This document shows, in pieces, positions 44,160 to 52,670 of a DNA stretch of 64,000 bases (its first letter is position 1; every line of letters starts with the position of its first letter). The position numbers were made by a program, and so were the translations under genes. This stretch comes from Abditibacterium sp. (GTDB lineage: Bacteria; Armatimonadota; Abditibacteriia; Abditibacteriales; Abditibacteriaceae). The notes beneath the pieces were generated by a model. It saw nothing but the letters and a program-made list of their open reading frames with translations. It was not told where the DNA came from and did not search any database. The stretch covers positions 1 through 64,000 of the forward strand of contig JAUJNG010000016.1 in NCBI GenBank assembly GCA_030448265.1, written 5' to 3'.

Positions 44160-44768
44160 TTATAACCCCAAGTTTTGCACGCTCGCAAACGCGCCCCCGA
44201 CGCACAAAGACGCCACCGCGCCCAGCAAAAGGTAAAGCCGCGACGGGCCTTCGCGCAGGGCGAACCAGTAGGGCACGATCACGATTTTGTGGCGCTGCGA
44301 CCCGACGCAATCCCAAAACAAATGCGAGCCGGTGCCGAGGCAAAACCCCAGCACGACGGGGCCAAACCAGGGCACAAGAGCCAGATGAGGCCATTTCCAG
44401 ACGGCGCCGAGCAGGGAAAGTGGCACAAAAGCCGAGTGGGTGAGCCAGTTGCGATGCGACGCGGGCCCAAGCAGCAAAACGTCCCAATCGGGCAGGGGAT
44501 AGTGAAGAAACTTCAACGCGCCTTTTTTGGCGTAGCGTTCCGGCACGAAAAAAAGCGCCGAAGACGAAAGAATCAAAGGAAGGAGGAAAGCGATTTGGAG
44601 CAGGTAATAGGTCGGATCGGCGCGGGCGAAAACGCCGAACGCGACGGCAAAAGCCATCGCCGCCGCGAAATGCCACAGGCCGGAGAAAAGATACGACACG
44701 AAGCTAAATCTACCGTAGGGGACAAGGTGGCATGTTGAATTTGGGTGCGAGTAGAGAACGCGAAACAA
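44160..44768 (-). CDS. YdjM-like (DUF457-type) membrane protein
   Basis: Up to 202 residues; the start is uncertain, because the first ~25 residues (MFRVLYSHPNSTCHL) are not conserved-looking. Helices include YLFSGLWHFAAAMAFAVAFG, LLQIAFLLPLILSSSALFFV, LVPWFGPVVLGFCLGTGSHL and YLLLGAVASLCVGGAFA. The polar motif PDWDVLLLGPASHRNWLTHS followed by a distant GSHLFWDC is the Asp/His/Asp pattern of YdjM-like inner-membrane proteins predicted as metal-dependent hydrolases. No substrate is known. It is 29 bp upstream of secD on the same strand; a MITE-like element begins 2 bp beyond its 5' end. Confidence 0.68.
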   Translation of the reverse strand: MFRVLYSHPNSTCHLVPYGRFSFVSYLFSGLWHFAAAMAFAVAFGVFARADPTYYLLQIAFLLPLILSSSALFFVPERYAKKGALKFLHYPLPDWDVLLLGPASHRNWLTHSAFVPLSLLGAVWKWPHLALVPWFGPVVLGFCLGTGSHLFWDCVGSQRHKIVIVPYWFALREGPSRLYLLLGAVASLCVGGAFASVQNLGL

Positions 44769-44770
44769 CC

Positions 44771-44926
44771 GTTCGCTCGACTGAAGTCGGCGCTGACCCA
44801 GAGGGTGCCCCTCACCTGCGGTGCTAACTTCCCGCCTGCGCGGGAAAACAACCGAGAGGATTTTTCGGCGCAGGCCGAAAGTCAGCGAGCTTGCTCGCCC
44901 ATAGCGCCGACCTCAGTCGAGCGAAC
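44771..44926 (+). repeat. MITE-like palindromic element, copy 1 (156 bp)
   Basis: 24-bp terminal inverted repeats (GTTCGCTCGACTGAAGTCGG... at 44771 and its complement ending 44926, one mismatch). The inside holds subsidiary hairpins, including CCCGCCTGCGCGGG and TTTCGGCGCAGGCCGAAA. It is ~95% identical to the inverted copy at 52493-52647. It encodes nothing. Confidence 0.9.
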
Positions 44927-44953
44927 TTTCCAATGAGACAAGCCATACACACG

Positions 44954-44990
44954 AAAATGGAGCGATCCCCCAAGAGAATCGCTCCATTTT
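44954..44990 (-). terminator. Hairpin terminator after the general stress protein gene
   Basis: 13-bp perfect arms 44954-44966 and 44978-44990 (AAAATGGAGCGAT / ATCGCTCCATTTT). On the minus strand the stem ends in TTTT. It lies 19 bp beyond the stop of the gene at 45009. Confidence 0.88.
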
Positions 44991-45008
44991 CACGGCTAAA
45001 AACCAAAT

Positions 45009-45542
45009 TTACATCAAGCCGCTTTGTCCGCCGTTGCGCTGCAAAACATCGCGCACGCCGCTGTCGTTGAGGCCGGTGGTATCGACGACCACGAGAACGC
45101 CGCCGCTTTCCACTGCCGATCCGTAGTGAGCCGCTTCGCGCTCGTCGTAGCCCGCGCGGGCCAGAGCCGAAGCCACAAGACCGGTGGTTCCGCCCACGAC
45201 CGCACCGGCGACCGCGCCGCCGCCAACCGCGCCCAGAGCGGTGGTAAGAAGAGTTCCCGCCGTGATGAAAGGCCCGATGCCAGGAATCAGCGCCGCGCCG
45301 ATGCCGAAGAGAGCGCCAACGCCCATTCCGGCCATCGTGCCTTTGGCGACATCGCCGCCCGCGTCATCGCCGCCGGTTCCGGCAGCGCCCGCGCCCGAAG
45401 TGTCCTGGCGCGAGATGATCGACATCTGGGCTTCGCCGACGCCCATGCTGCGAAGTTCGGAGACGGCGCGTTCGGCCTGCATCCGGTCGTGAAAAACCGC
45501 CGTGACGCGGTTGGTGCTGCCTGTCGAAGTGGTGTTCATCAT
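45009..45542 (-). CDS. General stress protein 17M / YflT-like protein with glycine-zipper helices
   Basis: 177 residues, from tandem ATG codons at 45542 and 45539, with AGGAA upstream. The N-terminal domain NRVTAVFHDRMQAERAVSEL, RSMGVGEAQMSIISRQD is the YflT/17M fold. The middle is Gly/Ala-rich with glycine-zipper repeats (GTMAGMGVGALFGIGAALIP and GALGAVGGGAVAGAVVGGTT) that could enter a membrane. The end YDEREAAHYGSAVESGGVLV repeats the family pattern. Such proteins respond to stress; the mechanism is unknown. It is monocistronic with its own terminator. Confidence 0.85.
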   Translation of the reverse strand: MMNTTSTGSTNRVTAVFHDRMQAERAVSELRSMGVGEAQMSIISRQDTSGAGAAGTGGDDAGGDVAKGTMAGMGVGALFGIGAALIPGIGPFITAGTLLTTALGAVGGGAVAGAVVGGTTGLVASALARAGYDEREAAHYGSAVESGGVLVVVDTTGLNDSGVRDVLQRNGGQSGLM

Positions 45543-45670
45543 AATGTGGTGTTCCTCGTGAAGAATTGGCCTGCTCCGCTTCCAAGCCGGAGAGACGGCG
45601 CGTTTATGCAGCAAACGCGGTGCCTCGAAGTTCCCAGTCGCCTCAGGGAATTCCCCTTTGACTCAGCCCG

Positions 45671-48385
45671 TTACCTGGGCTTTGGACCCGAAGCGGGTTG
45701 CACAACCGGCGTGATTTCCACGGCGCAGTGGGCACCGGAAAACTCGAAAACGAGCTGTCCGCGCGCATCGGCAACGGCGATTTTTTCGATTGTGAGGTAG
45801 CGGTTTTTCCCTGTCGCTTTGGCGTAATTGACGATGCGGGCGCGGTGGCGCGTGCCTGGCGCGGCGAGGTAGCCCGACGGCGAAGAAAAAAGTGTCAGGC
45901 GCACCGGCGAGGGCGCAGCGATGGTAGCAGCCCACTCGCCCTCGTCGGGGAGAATGGCCTCCGCATTGGGCCACACGCTGATTTTGAGGCGCTGCGCGCT
46001 TTCTTCGTTGATCTGAGCGGCCAGAGACCCGCCCTCCAGATTTTGCAGCGCGATGGGCCGCATCGAAAGCGCGCGCATTTCGCCAGGCCGCAGCACGGCG
46101 TAAAGCGCGATGGGACGGGCGCGCGTTTGCGTCTCGCTGGCGCCTTCGATGGGCGCACCTCGCCCGCCCGCAAGCGCCGAGTTGGTTCGGGGCGTGAAAT
46201 GAACCAGTCCGCCGCTCCACAGCCAGTCGCCCGCGCCCGCCGTTTGAAGCACGCTTATCTGCGGATCGCTGCCTGGCGCGTTGTGGTTGGACAGTGTGAC
46301 GCTCGTGCTCCGATTGACGATTTCGGGGAAAAGGGTTTGCCCCAGAGCCGCCGTCGTGGGCAGGGGCACGAGAGATGTCGCGGTCGGCAGCAGCACTGCC
46401 GCGTCGCGCCGCATCGCATCGCCCAGAAAGGTATCGAATCCGGCGTGGCCAGGGCGCCACAGCGTCCACAACTGAAAAGGCGCGAAAAGCGCGTAGCCGC
46501 GCCCCACGCTGTTGACGGTGAGCGACGCGCTCAAAGTGCGGTTGGTGGCGCCAAATTTCTGGCGCGGCCCCGTCGCCAGAACCGTAGCCTGAGACGGCGC
46601 CAAAGAAAGCCCGACGGGGCCGGCGAACGCCACGCTCTCGGGCCCATCGCCCGCCGTGAGCGCCGCGCCAGGGCGCACGTTGATGACACTGCTCCAGGCC
46701 GGAAAAATCGGATGGGGCGCGACGCCGGCAAGATTGAACGAAATCGAGCGCATCGTAAGAGTGCCAGCAATGCCAAACAGCTCCGCCAGAGGCGGCGGCA
46801 GGGCATTGACTTCGCCGCCGTTTTGCATCGCGCCCACGCCCAGATCGGCGATCAAAACGCCGCCGGTGGAAACGTAATTGGTCAGTTGCGCCGTCGTTTC
46901 CGCGCCCGCCGAAAGCAGTTGCGGCGCGACAAGGGTGCGGTAGCGCTCCAGGGGCGCGTCGTTCAAATCGTCGGGCGAGATGTAATCGATGCCGCCAAAC
47001 GCCGTTCCCCAGCGCAGCATCTGCACCAGAGTCGAGGGTTCGCCGCGCACCAGATTCTCGCCGAAACCGTAAAGGCCGCGCGGAAAACGCTGCGGCGGCG
47101 TGCCAAAGGGCAGCGTCGCGCCGTCGGCGAGCGGGGTGAGCAAAATCGCCGAAGTGTTGATGGGCGCTTCGCCCCAGATTTGAGCGTAGGCGGGCTGCGA
47201 AAATTTGGTGATTTCTTCGGAAATTGCGGCGGAAAGCCCAGGAACGGCGCGCAAACCCTGCCACGAATCGAAACCCACGCCGCGCGCGCCGTGCGCGCAG
47301 GCCTGCGCGATCCAGCGCCGCGTCAAATCGGGCAGCGCCGAGGCGGGCAGATCGGCGCTCACGCGCGGCGACAAAACCGGCAAAACCCCAAATTTGCCGC
47401 CGCGCCGCGCGATGTCGATGGCCTGCGGGTTGTGGGTCACGATGTCGTTTTCCCCTGCATCGGGCGCTAAATCCGGCACCGCGACATCAATTCCCGCCGG
47501 AAGACTCAACAGTTGGGCGTAATCGGGCGTGCGGCCCGAAAATACCAGATGGGTTTTGTCCTCGCCGCGCAGCGCGCCCACCCAGGTCGTGACGAGGGCG
47601 CGATAAGCGTCCCATTTGTAGTGCGCCAGCGCCAGCGCCGCCGGATGAAACGCCCAGCCTTCCTCGGTCTGGCGGCGCACCACGACTCTGTTTTGCCATT
47701 CTTCTTCGGTGAGCGGAGCCTCGCCGCGCCAATTGGCGATGAGCTGGTTGACATCGGAAATCGAAATATCATCCAGCGACTCGAATCGCGCCTTCCACTG
47801 GCGATTGACCACGCCCACATCGGCGTAATTTTGACTTATCCAACCTTGAAAACCGGCGTCATCGAAAAAAGGGAGGGCGCGCGGGTCGTCGGGCAGCATC
47901 CAGCCGATGAGATTGGGCGTGTCGCGCAGCGAAGCCACCGCGCCCTGAAGCCATGCCGTCCACAGCGAGACGTAGGCGCCGGAGTTGGCGGACAGGCGAA
48001 ACGGCGTTTCCAGCCCCGACGGCGCGGCGGGCAGGGCGTAGATGACTTTGAGGCCGCGCCGCGCCGCTTCCTCGGCAAAAGCGCGCTGGGGCGCCAGGGC
48101 GGACGCCGAAATCTCGCCGTTTGGCGAGGCTCGCCACAACAGCCGCACGACGACGACGTTCAAACCCTGCGCTTTGTAAGCGTCGAGTTCCCCCGCGCGC
48201 GTGATGCCGTCGGCCCAGAAAAGAGGGGGGAGGGGGGAGGAGGGAGGCGAGAGAGGCGCTTCCTGAGATTTGGCCGCGCCCGTGAAAAGGCACAGCAGAA
48301 CCGCAATGAGGGCGAAACTGTGACGGAGTGAGGTTCGCCTCTCGCCTCTCGCCTCTCGCTTCTCCCCTCTAAAAATTAAAGCCAT
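45671..48385 (-). CDS. Secreted GH42-like (beta-galactosidase-type) glycoside hydrolase or relative
   Basis: 904 residues from ATG 48385 (MALIFRGEKREARGE); 48397 is also possible. The signal peptide core SFALIAVLLCLFTGAAKSQ is preceded by an Arg/Glu-rich stretch encoded by a GAGAGGCGA repeat. Residues ~60-420 form a TIM barrel: LFWADGITRAGELDAYKAQG, NLIGWMLPDDPRALPFF and VVNRQWKARFESL, the pattern of GH42 (AW...W in that family). A GATase-like trimerisation domain follows (YRTLVAPQLLSAGAETTAQL, TNYVSTGGVLIADLGVGAMQ). A C-terminal beta part (~620-900) contains ALYAVLRPGEMRALSMRP. The expected acid/base Asn-Glu reads PDD near residue 145 here, so activity is doubtful. It overlaps tatC by 10 bp. 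The 45543-45670 gap is empty. Confidence 0.7.
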   Translation of the reverse strand: MALIFRGEKREARGERRTSLRHSFALIAVLLCLFTGAAKSQEAPLSPPSSPLPPLFWADGITRAGELDAYKAQGLNVVVVRLLWRASPNGEISASALAPQRAFAEEAARRGLKVIYALPAAPSGLETPFRLSANSGAYVSLWTAWLQGAVASLRDTPNLIGWMLPDDPRALPFFDDAGFQGWISQNYADVGVVNRQWKARFESLDDISISDVNQLIANWRGEAPLTEEEWQNRVVVRRQTEEGWAFHPAALALAHYKWDAYRALVTTWVGALRGEDKTHLVFSGRTPDYAQLLSLPAGIDVAVPDLAPDAGENDIVTHNPQAIDIARRGGKFGVLPVLSPRVSADLPASALPDLTRRWIAQACAHGARGVGFDSWQGLRAVPGLSAAISEEITKFSQPAYAQIWGEAPINTSAILLTPLADGATLPFGTPPQRFPRGLYGFGENLVRGEPSTLVQMLRWGTAFGGIDYISPDDLNDAPLERYRTLVAPQLLSAGAETTAQLTNYVSTGGVLIADLGVGAMQNGGEVNALPPPLAELFGIAGTLTMRSISFNLAGVAPHPIFPAWSSVINVRPGAALTAGDGPESVAFAGPVGLSLAPSQATVLATGPRQKFGATNRTLSASLTVNSVGRGYALFAPFQLWTLWRPGHAGFDTFLGDAMRRDAAVLLPTATSLVPLPTTAALGQTLFPEIVNRSTSVTLSNHNAPGSDPQISVLQTAGAGDWLWSGGLVHFTPRTNSALAGGRGAPIEGASETQTRARPIALYAVLRPGEMRALSMRPIALQNLEGGSLAAQINEESAQRLKISVWPNAEAILPDEGEWAATIAAPSPVRLTLFSSPSGYLAAPGTRHRARIVNYAKATGKNRYLTIEKIAVADARGQLVFEFSGAHCAVEITPVVQPASGPKPR
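48221..48370. repeat. Imperfect inverted repeat spanning the signal-peptide coding region
   Basis: A purine-rich arm (48221-48258, AAGAGGGGGGAGGGGGGAGG...GAGAGGCG) and a pyrimidine arm (48336-48370, CGCCTCTCGCCTCTCGCCTC...) bracket the coding sequence for the signal peptide of the GH42-like protein. Related to the repeat at 27721. Confidence 0.7.
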
Positions 48386-49341
48386 TTGACGAGCCATATT
48401 GATAAGACGTAAAGCAAACAGGGCGGAACCGCGCACAGCGCGAGCGTGACCGGATCCCAGGTTGGCGTGAGAACCGCCGCCACGATGAAAATCACCACGA
48501 CAGCGTGGCGCCAGTATTGAATGAGAACATTGCGCGATAGAAGCCCGATTTTATGGAAGAAAATGATGAAAATCGGCACCTGGAACATCACGCCGAACAC
48601 CAGAAGCATCTTCGCCATGAGAACGATGCTGGTGTAATAGTCCCAGTTGGCCGCCACCCCCACCGGCTGAAAAGCAATGAAAAATTCGAAGAAAAGCGGC
48701 GCAACCGCGTAAGCCAGACCAGCGCCCAGAAAAAATAAAGCCGAGGAAAACGGCACCAGAACCATCGAATAGCGCCGCTCCGAGTGGGTGAGCGCCGGTT
48801 CGATAAATCGCCACACCTGCCAGAACAGAAGCGGCGCGGTCAGAATCAGCGCCGAAACCAGCGAAAACTGCACCGTAATCGAGAAAAAACCGGTTGGATC
48901 GATGGCCTGCAAAGTGCCTTTGCCCTTGATGACCTGCTGGATGGGCTGCGAAAACCATTTTTGCAACGGCTCCGAATATTTCCAGGTGAAGGCCATTCCC
49001 ACCACTAAAATCAGCGCGCAATACAGCAATCGCTGGCGCAGTTCGCCCAGATGCTGCATCAGCCCCAGTTCGACATCTTTGGGCGTATCGGGCCGCAGCG
49101 AAGGCGAAAGAGGCGCGGCGCCGTCATCGGTATCGAGGCCGAGCGGCGGCTCGTAGGAATCTTCGATGGCGGGCGCGTCGGCGACGCTCATTTCGACGGG
49201 GTTTAGGTCGGGCAGATTGGTTTCGTCACCGAATTCGGATGAAAACGGGCCGCGCGCCGCGCGCTGGCCTTCGGGCGGCTCGATGCGCGGTGCGATGGGG
49301 AAATCGGGTTCGGGTTGTCCGTTGGACGAAATATCGGACAT
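48376..49341 (-). CDS. tatC: Twin-arginine translocase subunit TatC with long N-terminal extension
   Basis: 321 residues. The TatC core starts at ~95 (LMQHLGELRQRLLYCALILV), with the conserved HLxELRxR motif. Six helices follow, including FSLVSALILTAPLLFWQVWR with FIEPALTHSERR, then FEFFIAFQP and LLVFGVMFQVPIFIIFFHKI. The final helices VVVIFIVAAVLTPTWDPVTL and CLLYVLSIWLVKWL are standard. The first ~90 residues are Pro/Asp/Glu-rich and hydrophilic, which most TatC proteins lack. It is the substrate-recognition subunit of Tat export. No tatA/B is adjacent. It overlaps the downstream glycosidase gene by 10 bp. Confidence 0.95.
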   Translation of the reverse strand: MSDISSNGQPEPDFPIAPRIEPPEGQRAARGPFSSEFGDETNLPDLNPVEMSVADAPAIEDSYEPPLGLDTDDGAAPLSPSLRPDTPKDVELGLMQHLGELRQRLLYCALILVVGMAFTWKYSEPLQKWFSQPIQQVIKGKGTLQAIDPTGFFSITVQFSLVSALILTAPLLFWQVWRFIEPALTHSERRYSMVLVPFSSALFFLGAGLAYAVAPLFFEFFIAFQPVGVAANWDYYTSIVLMAKMLLVFGVMFQVPIFIIFFHKIGLLSRNVLIQYWRHAVVVIFIVAAVLTPTWDPVTLALCAVPPCLLYVLSIWLVKWL

Positions 49342-49408
49342 GGCAAAGAGATTTTAGCGTTTTCGAGAGGATTGGCGCGGTTTTTCCGTCGCTGCGCGAC
49401 GGGAAATC

Positions 49409-50536
49409 TCACAAAAGCCGCAACTGTCGCGCGGGCCGCTTCTCCAGAGTCTTCAGCAAAGTTTTCATCGCGGCGGGCATCGGCAGCGCGCGCGCCGCCT
49501 CGAACGAACACCATTTGACCATTTCCCCCGCGATTTGAGTCGAAACGCTCGCTTCCAAACAGGAAAGCGTAATGGCATAGCGCGTCACGCCGTGTTTGAG
49601 GCACGCCACTTCCTCGCCGCCTTCGATGGCAAAACCAAGTTCACCACCCAATCGCGTCAGAGCCTGCGCCGCCGTTTCACCCTCGATTCGGGTCGTGCGC
49701 GGCAGTTCCCACATCCCGCGCCACCAGATTTTTTGGTCTTCGGGCCGCTTGCGCAGCAAAACTTCGCCATCTGCGTTTTGGGCGAAGGCGCAGACATCGA
49801 AAAGCGGCGTCGGCGCCGCTTTGGAAGCGACGAAGGGCAGTTCGTTTTGCCGATTTTGCGCCCGCGCGCCGCACCATTTCTCGACCGGACACAGCTCGCA
49901 CTGCGGGTTTTTCGGCGTGCAAACCAGCGCCCCAAGTTCCATCATTGCCGGATTGATCTCGCGCGGTGAAACGGCTTCGACTTCTACAATTTGCGTCGCG
50001 CCCTCCCATAACTTGGATTGATTTTTTGCGGTTTTTAAATCGCCTTCGACCGCCAAAACGCGGCTCAAAACGCGCGCGACGTTGGCATCGACAATCGGTT
50101 TGCGCTGCTTCAGAGCAATCGAAGCGACCGCGCCCGCCGTGTAGCGGCCCACGCCAGGGAGCGCCAAAATTTCGTTGAAATCGCGCGGAAACTGGCCGCC
50201 GTGTTCTTCTATCACGCTTTTGGCGGCGCCGTGCAGGTTGCGGGCGCGCGAGTAATAACCAAGTCCCGCCCAGTGCGCCAGAACATCTTCTTCCGGCGCC
50301 TTCGCCAGCGATTCGACGGTCGGAAAACGCGCGATGAAACGCTTGAAAAACGGTGTCACGGCGGCGACGGTGGTTTGCTGGAGCATGATTTCCGACACCA
50401 GAACGCGATACGGATCGGAAAAATTTTCCTCGCGGCGCCAGGGCAAATCGCGCTGCGAACTGCGAAACCAATTGGAAAGCGAAACGGCAAAATCGGCGGC
50501 GCGAAAGGGAACAAATTCGGGGCGGGGAAACGGCAC
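49409..50536 (-). CDS. mutY: A/G-specific adenine glycosylase
   Basis: 375 residues. Removes adenine opposite 8-oxoguanine. The helix-hairpin-helix-Gly/Pro-Asp core is complete: LPWRREENFSDPYRVLVSEI, MLQQTTVAAVTPFFKRF with the catalytic Glu upstream, LAHWAGLGYYSRARNLH, ILALPGVGRYTAGAVASIA and KPIVDANVARVLSR with the catalytic Asp. The 4Fe-4S site is CTPKNPQCELCPVEKWC (C-x6-C-x2-C-x5-C). Residues ~225-370 form the C-terminal Nudix-like domain that recognises 8-oxoG. Length is normal. It diverges from the PilZ gene across a large inverted repeat. Confidence 0.97.
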   Translation of the reverse strand: MPFPRPEFVPFRAADFAVSLSNWFRSSQRDLPWRREENFSDPYRVLVSEIMLQQTTVAAVTPFFKRFIARFPTVESLAKAPEEDVLAHWAGLGYYSRARNLHGAAKSVIEEHGGQFPRDFNEILALPGVGRYTAGAVASIALKQRKPIVDANVARVLSRVLAVEGDLKTAKNQSKLWEGATQIVEVEAVSPREINPAMMELGALVCTPKNPQCELCPVEKWCGARAQNRQNELPFVASKAAPTPLFDVCAFAQNADGEVLLRKRPEDQKIWWRGMWELPRTTRIEGETAAQALTRLGGELGFAIEGGEEVACLKHGVTRYAITLSCLEASVSTQIAGEMVKWCSFEAARALPMPAAMKTLLKTLEKRPARQLRLL

Positions 50537-50573
50537 TGAGGGGAGTTTAACTTTTGGGCCTTGCCCGCTACGC

Positions 50574-50767
50574 GGCCCTCACCCGCCCTCCTGGGGTCGG
50601 GCACCCACGCCCAGAGGGCACCCGCGCAAGCGGGAGAAGGTTTCGCAGTTGTAATTCCTACTTTCGCGGTTCATCAAAGTGCCGGATGAAAACTGCGAAA
50701 CCTTCTCCGCTTGCGCGGGTGCCCTCTGGGCGTGGGTGCCCGACCCCAGGAAGGGCGGGAGAGGGCC
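50574..50767. repeat. 194-bp inverted repeat with ~77-bp arms
   Basis: Arms 50574-50650 and 50690-50767 (GGCCCTCACCCGCCCTCCTG... / complement, including AAACTGCGAAACCTTCTCC near the loop) pair with few mismatches around a ~39-bp AT-rich loop. It lies between divergent mutY and the PilZ gene, so the promoters of both must lie in or beside it. Confidence 0.92.
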
Positions 50768-50833
50768 GGAGCGCAGCGACGGGAAACGATGGCCAAAACA
50801 CGGCATGAGTCGTTCAAACTCAGGAGCCAATCA

Positions 50834-51274
50834 ATGAATTTTCCCACGCCCGCACCCACTTCCGACCCGCTTTTTCTCCAGGAACAACGCCGTTTCCGGC
50901 GTCTCGAAGTTTCACTTCCGGTCTGGATTACCACCCGCGAGGCGTTCGACGCGAATCAGGATGTCTGGGAACTGGGCACCACGCGCGATCTGTCGCTGGG
51001 CGGCGCCAAAGTTTCGATTCCCTTCGGCGAAGAACCCCAGTGGCAGCAGGCGGCGCGCGAGGGCGAAAGTTTCATCATCAAAATCGAGACGCGCGGCAAA
51101 ATGGGCGAACCGATTCCCTGTTTCGTCCGCAGCGCAACCCGCGACATGGGCGCCGATTTCGTGGTTCTGGGCGTGCAGTTCGCCCCCGATTCCGCGACCC
51201 AGGCGCGCGGCGCGGCGCTCAACGCTGGCATGGCCACTCTGCGCGCGCGCCGTTCTGGCAACTGGTCGCGCTGA
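50834..51274 (+). CDS. PilZ domain protein, apparently broken N-terminal part of a PilZ-TM-GH26 protein
   Basis: 146 residues from ATG 50834, with Shine-Dalgarno AGGAG 8 bp upstream. The c-di-GMP-binding signature is RRFRRLEVSLPVWITTRE (RxxxR) and later DLSLGGAKVSIP (D/NxSxxG). A beta-barrel core follows (GESFIIKIETRGKMGEP, ADFVVLGVQFAP). The frame stops at 51274, right after a GCGCGCGCGC run (51241-51250). One missing base there would continue directly into a membrane helix and a GH26 domain in the next frame. As it stands it is a stand-alone PilZ protein. Confidence 0.85.
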   Translation: MNFPTPAPTSDPLFLQEQRRFRRLEVSLPVWITTREAFDANQDVWELGTTRDLSLGGAKVSIPFGEEPQWQQAAREGESFIIKIETRGKMGEPIPCFVRSATRDMGADFVVLGVQFAPDSATQARGAALNAGMATLRARRSGNWSR

Positions 51275-52453
51275 CTGCGGCGGTCGCGGCGGTGTTGGCA
51301 GTGGGCGTGGTGACTTCGCTGCGCAATGAAGTCGCGGCCAAGGAGATGCAAATTTCCAAACTTGAGGGCCAGTTCAAAGATTTATCGCGTCCGCGTTTGG
51401 TTGCGACCAAATCGCAGGGCATCGACTCCGCGTTTCAGCGCGAACAGGTGCAGGCCAGCCTCTCGGAACTGGCGCAAAACATGGCGCGCCTCAACGATCC
51501 GAGCAACATGGAAGACGCCATTAAAGCCCGCGAAGCCGCCGCCACCAAACTGGGCCTCAGCCTCAAACCCGCTTCGAGCGCGGCGCGCGTGCAACTCGCC
51601 GTCGCTTTCCCTTACGGTTACAACTGGCCGCTCGTTTTAAACGATCTCGAAACGGTTCTGGGGCGCAAAGTGCCGCAAATCGTGGTTTTCCGCGACTTCT
51701 CGCAGCCGTTTCCCGATCTCGACGCCCGCGAAGCCTGCGCGCGCGGCAAAACCCTGCAAATCACCTGGGAACCCTGGCATTTCTCCAATCCCAAAGCCGT
51801 GAAGCTGGAAGATGTCGCGGCGGGGAAATACGACGCCTACATCGACGCCTACGCCGCCGCGCGCGCGCGTTCGGCGGCGAAATCTGGATGCGCTTCGCCC
51901 ACGAAATGAACGGCAACTGGTATCCCTGGAGCATTTCCAACACCGGCCAAAGCCCCAAAACCTGGATCGCCGCGCACCGGCGCATCCACGACCGTTTTCG
52001 CCGCGCCGGAGCCTCCAACGTGCGCTGGATCTGGTGCATCAACGCCGAAAGCGTGCCCGCCACCGACTGGAACGACCCCTTCAAAACCTATCCTGGCGAT
52101 AATTATGTCGATGCGGTGGCCATCGACGGCTATAATTTCGGCGATACGCTCGCGCATTCGCGCTGGCAGAGTTTCGAGGAGATTTTCGCGCGGCCCTACG
52201 CGCGCGCCGTCGAAAAATTCCCCAACAAGCCGATTTTCATCGCCGAAACCGGCTGTGCCTCGACCGGCGGCGACAAATCGAAGTGGCTGCGCGAAATGGA
52301 CATCGCGCTGCGCGGCAAATTTTCCCGCGTCGAAAGCGTGACGTGGTTCGAAGCCGCCAAAGAAGCCGACTGGCGCATGGTATCCTCGCAGCCTTCGGCG
52401 GACGCCGCGAAAAAGTGTGGGCGACGCCGTATTATCGAAGAGGCGAAAATTAA
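51247..52453 (+). pseudogene. GH26 beta-mannanase-like domain preceded by a membrane helix; two internal frame breaks
   Basis: Reading frame 1 gives FWQLVALTAAVAAVLAVGVV (membrane helix), a coiled-coil-like stretch (LRNEVAAKEMQISKLEGQF), and the GH26 start (VQLAVAFPYGYNWPLVL, LQITWEPWHFSNPKA, GKYDAYIDAYAAA). The frame breaks at a GCGCGC run near 51860-51871. It resumes in frame 0 with GGEIWMRFAHEMNGNWYPWS (acid/base Glu), YVDAVAIDGYNFGDT and KPIFIAETGCAST (nucleophile Glu). A second break at AAAAA near 52410 restores the usual end VWATPYYRRGEN and stop at 52453. No good start codon exists, so it probably belonged to the PilZ ORF. Each break is cured by one added base. GH26 enzymes cut mannans or related beta-glycans. 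Confidence 0.78.
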
Positions 52454-52474
52454 GTGGGAAATTCGCAAAATTAG

Positions 52475-52665
52475 GACTTACGCACGGGCTGTGTTCGCTC
52501 GACTGAAGTCGGCGCTATGGGCGGCTCCGCCGCTAACTTTCGGCCTGCGCCGAAAAATCCTCTGGGTTGTTTTCCCGCGCAGGCGGGAAGTTAGCACCGC
52601 AGGTGAGGGGCACCCTCTGGGTCAGCGCCGACTTCAGTCGAGCGAACACAGCCCGTGCGTAAGTC
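52475..52665 (-). repeat. MITE-like element copy 2 nested in a second palindrome
   Basis: 52493-52647 is the inverted, ~95% identical copy of the element at 44771-44926, with perfect 24-bp terminal repeats. It is flanked by an outer palindrome GACTTACGCACGGGCTGT (52475-52492) and its exact complement (52648-52665), so total symmetry reaches 42 bp per arm. No stop codon interrupts the frame running from the GH26 end through it. Confidence 0.9.
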
Positions 52666-52670
52666 TAAAA

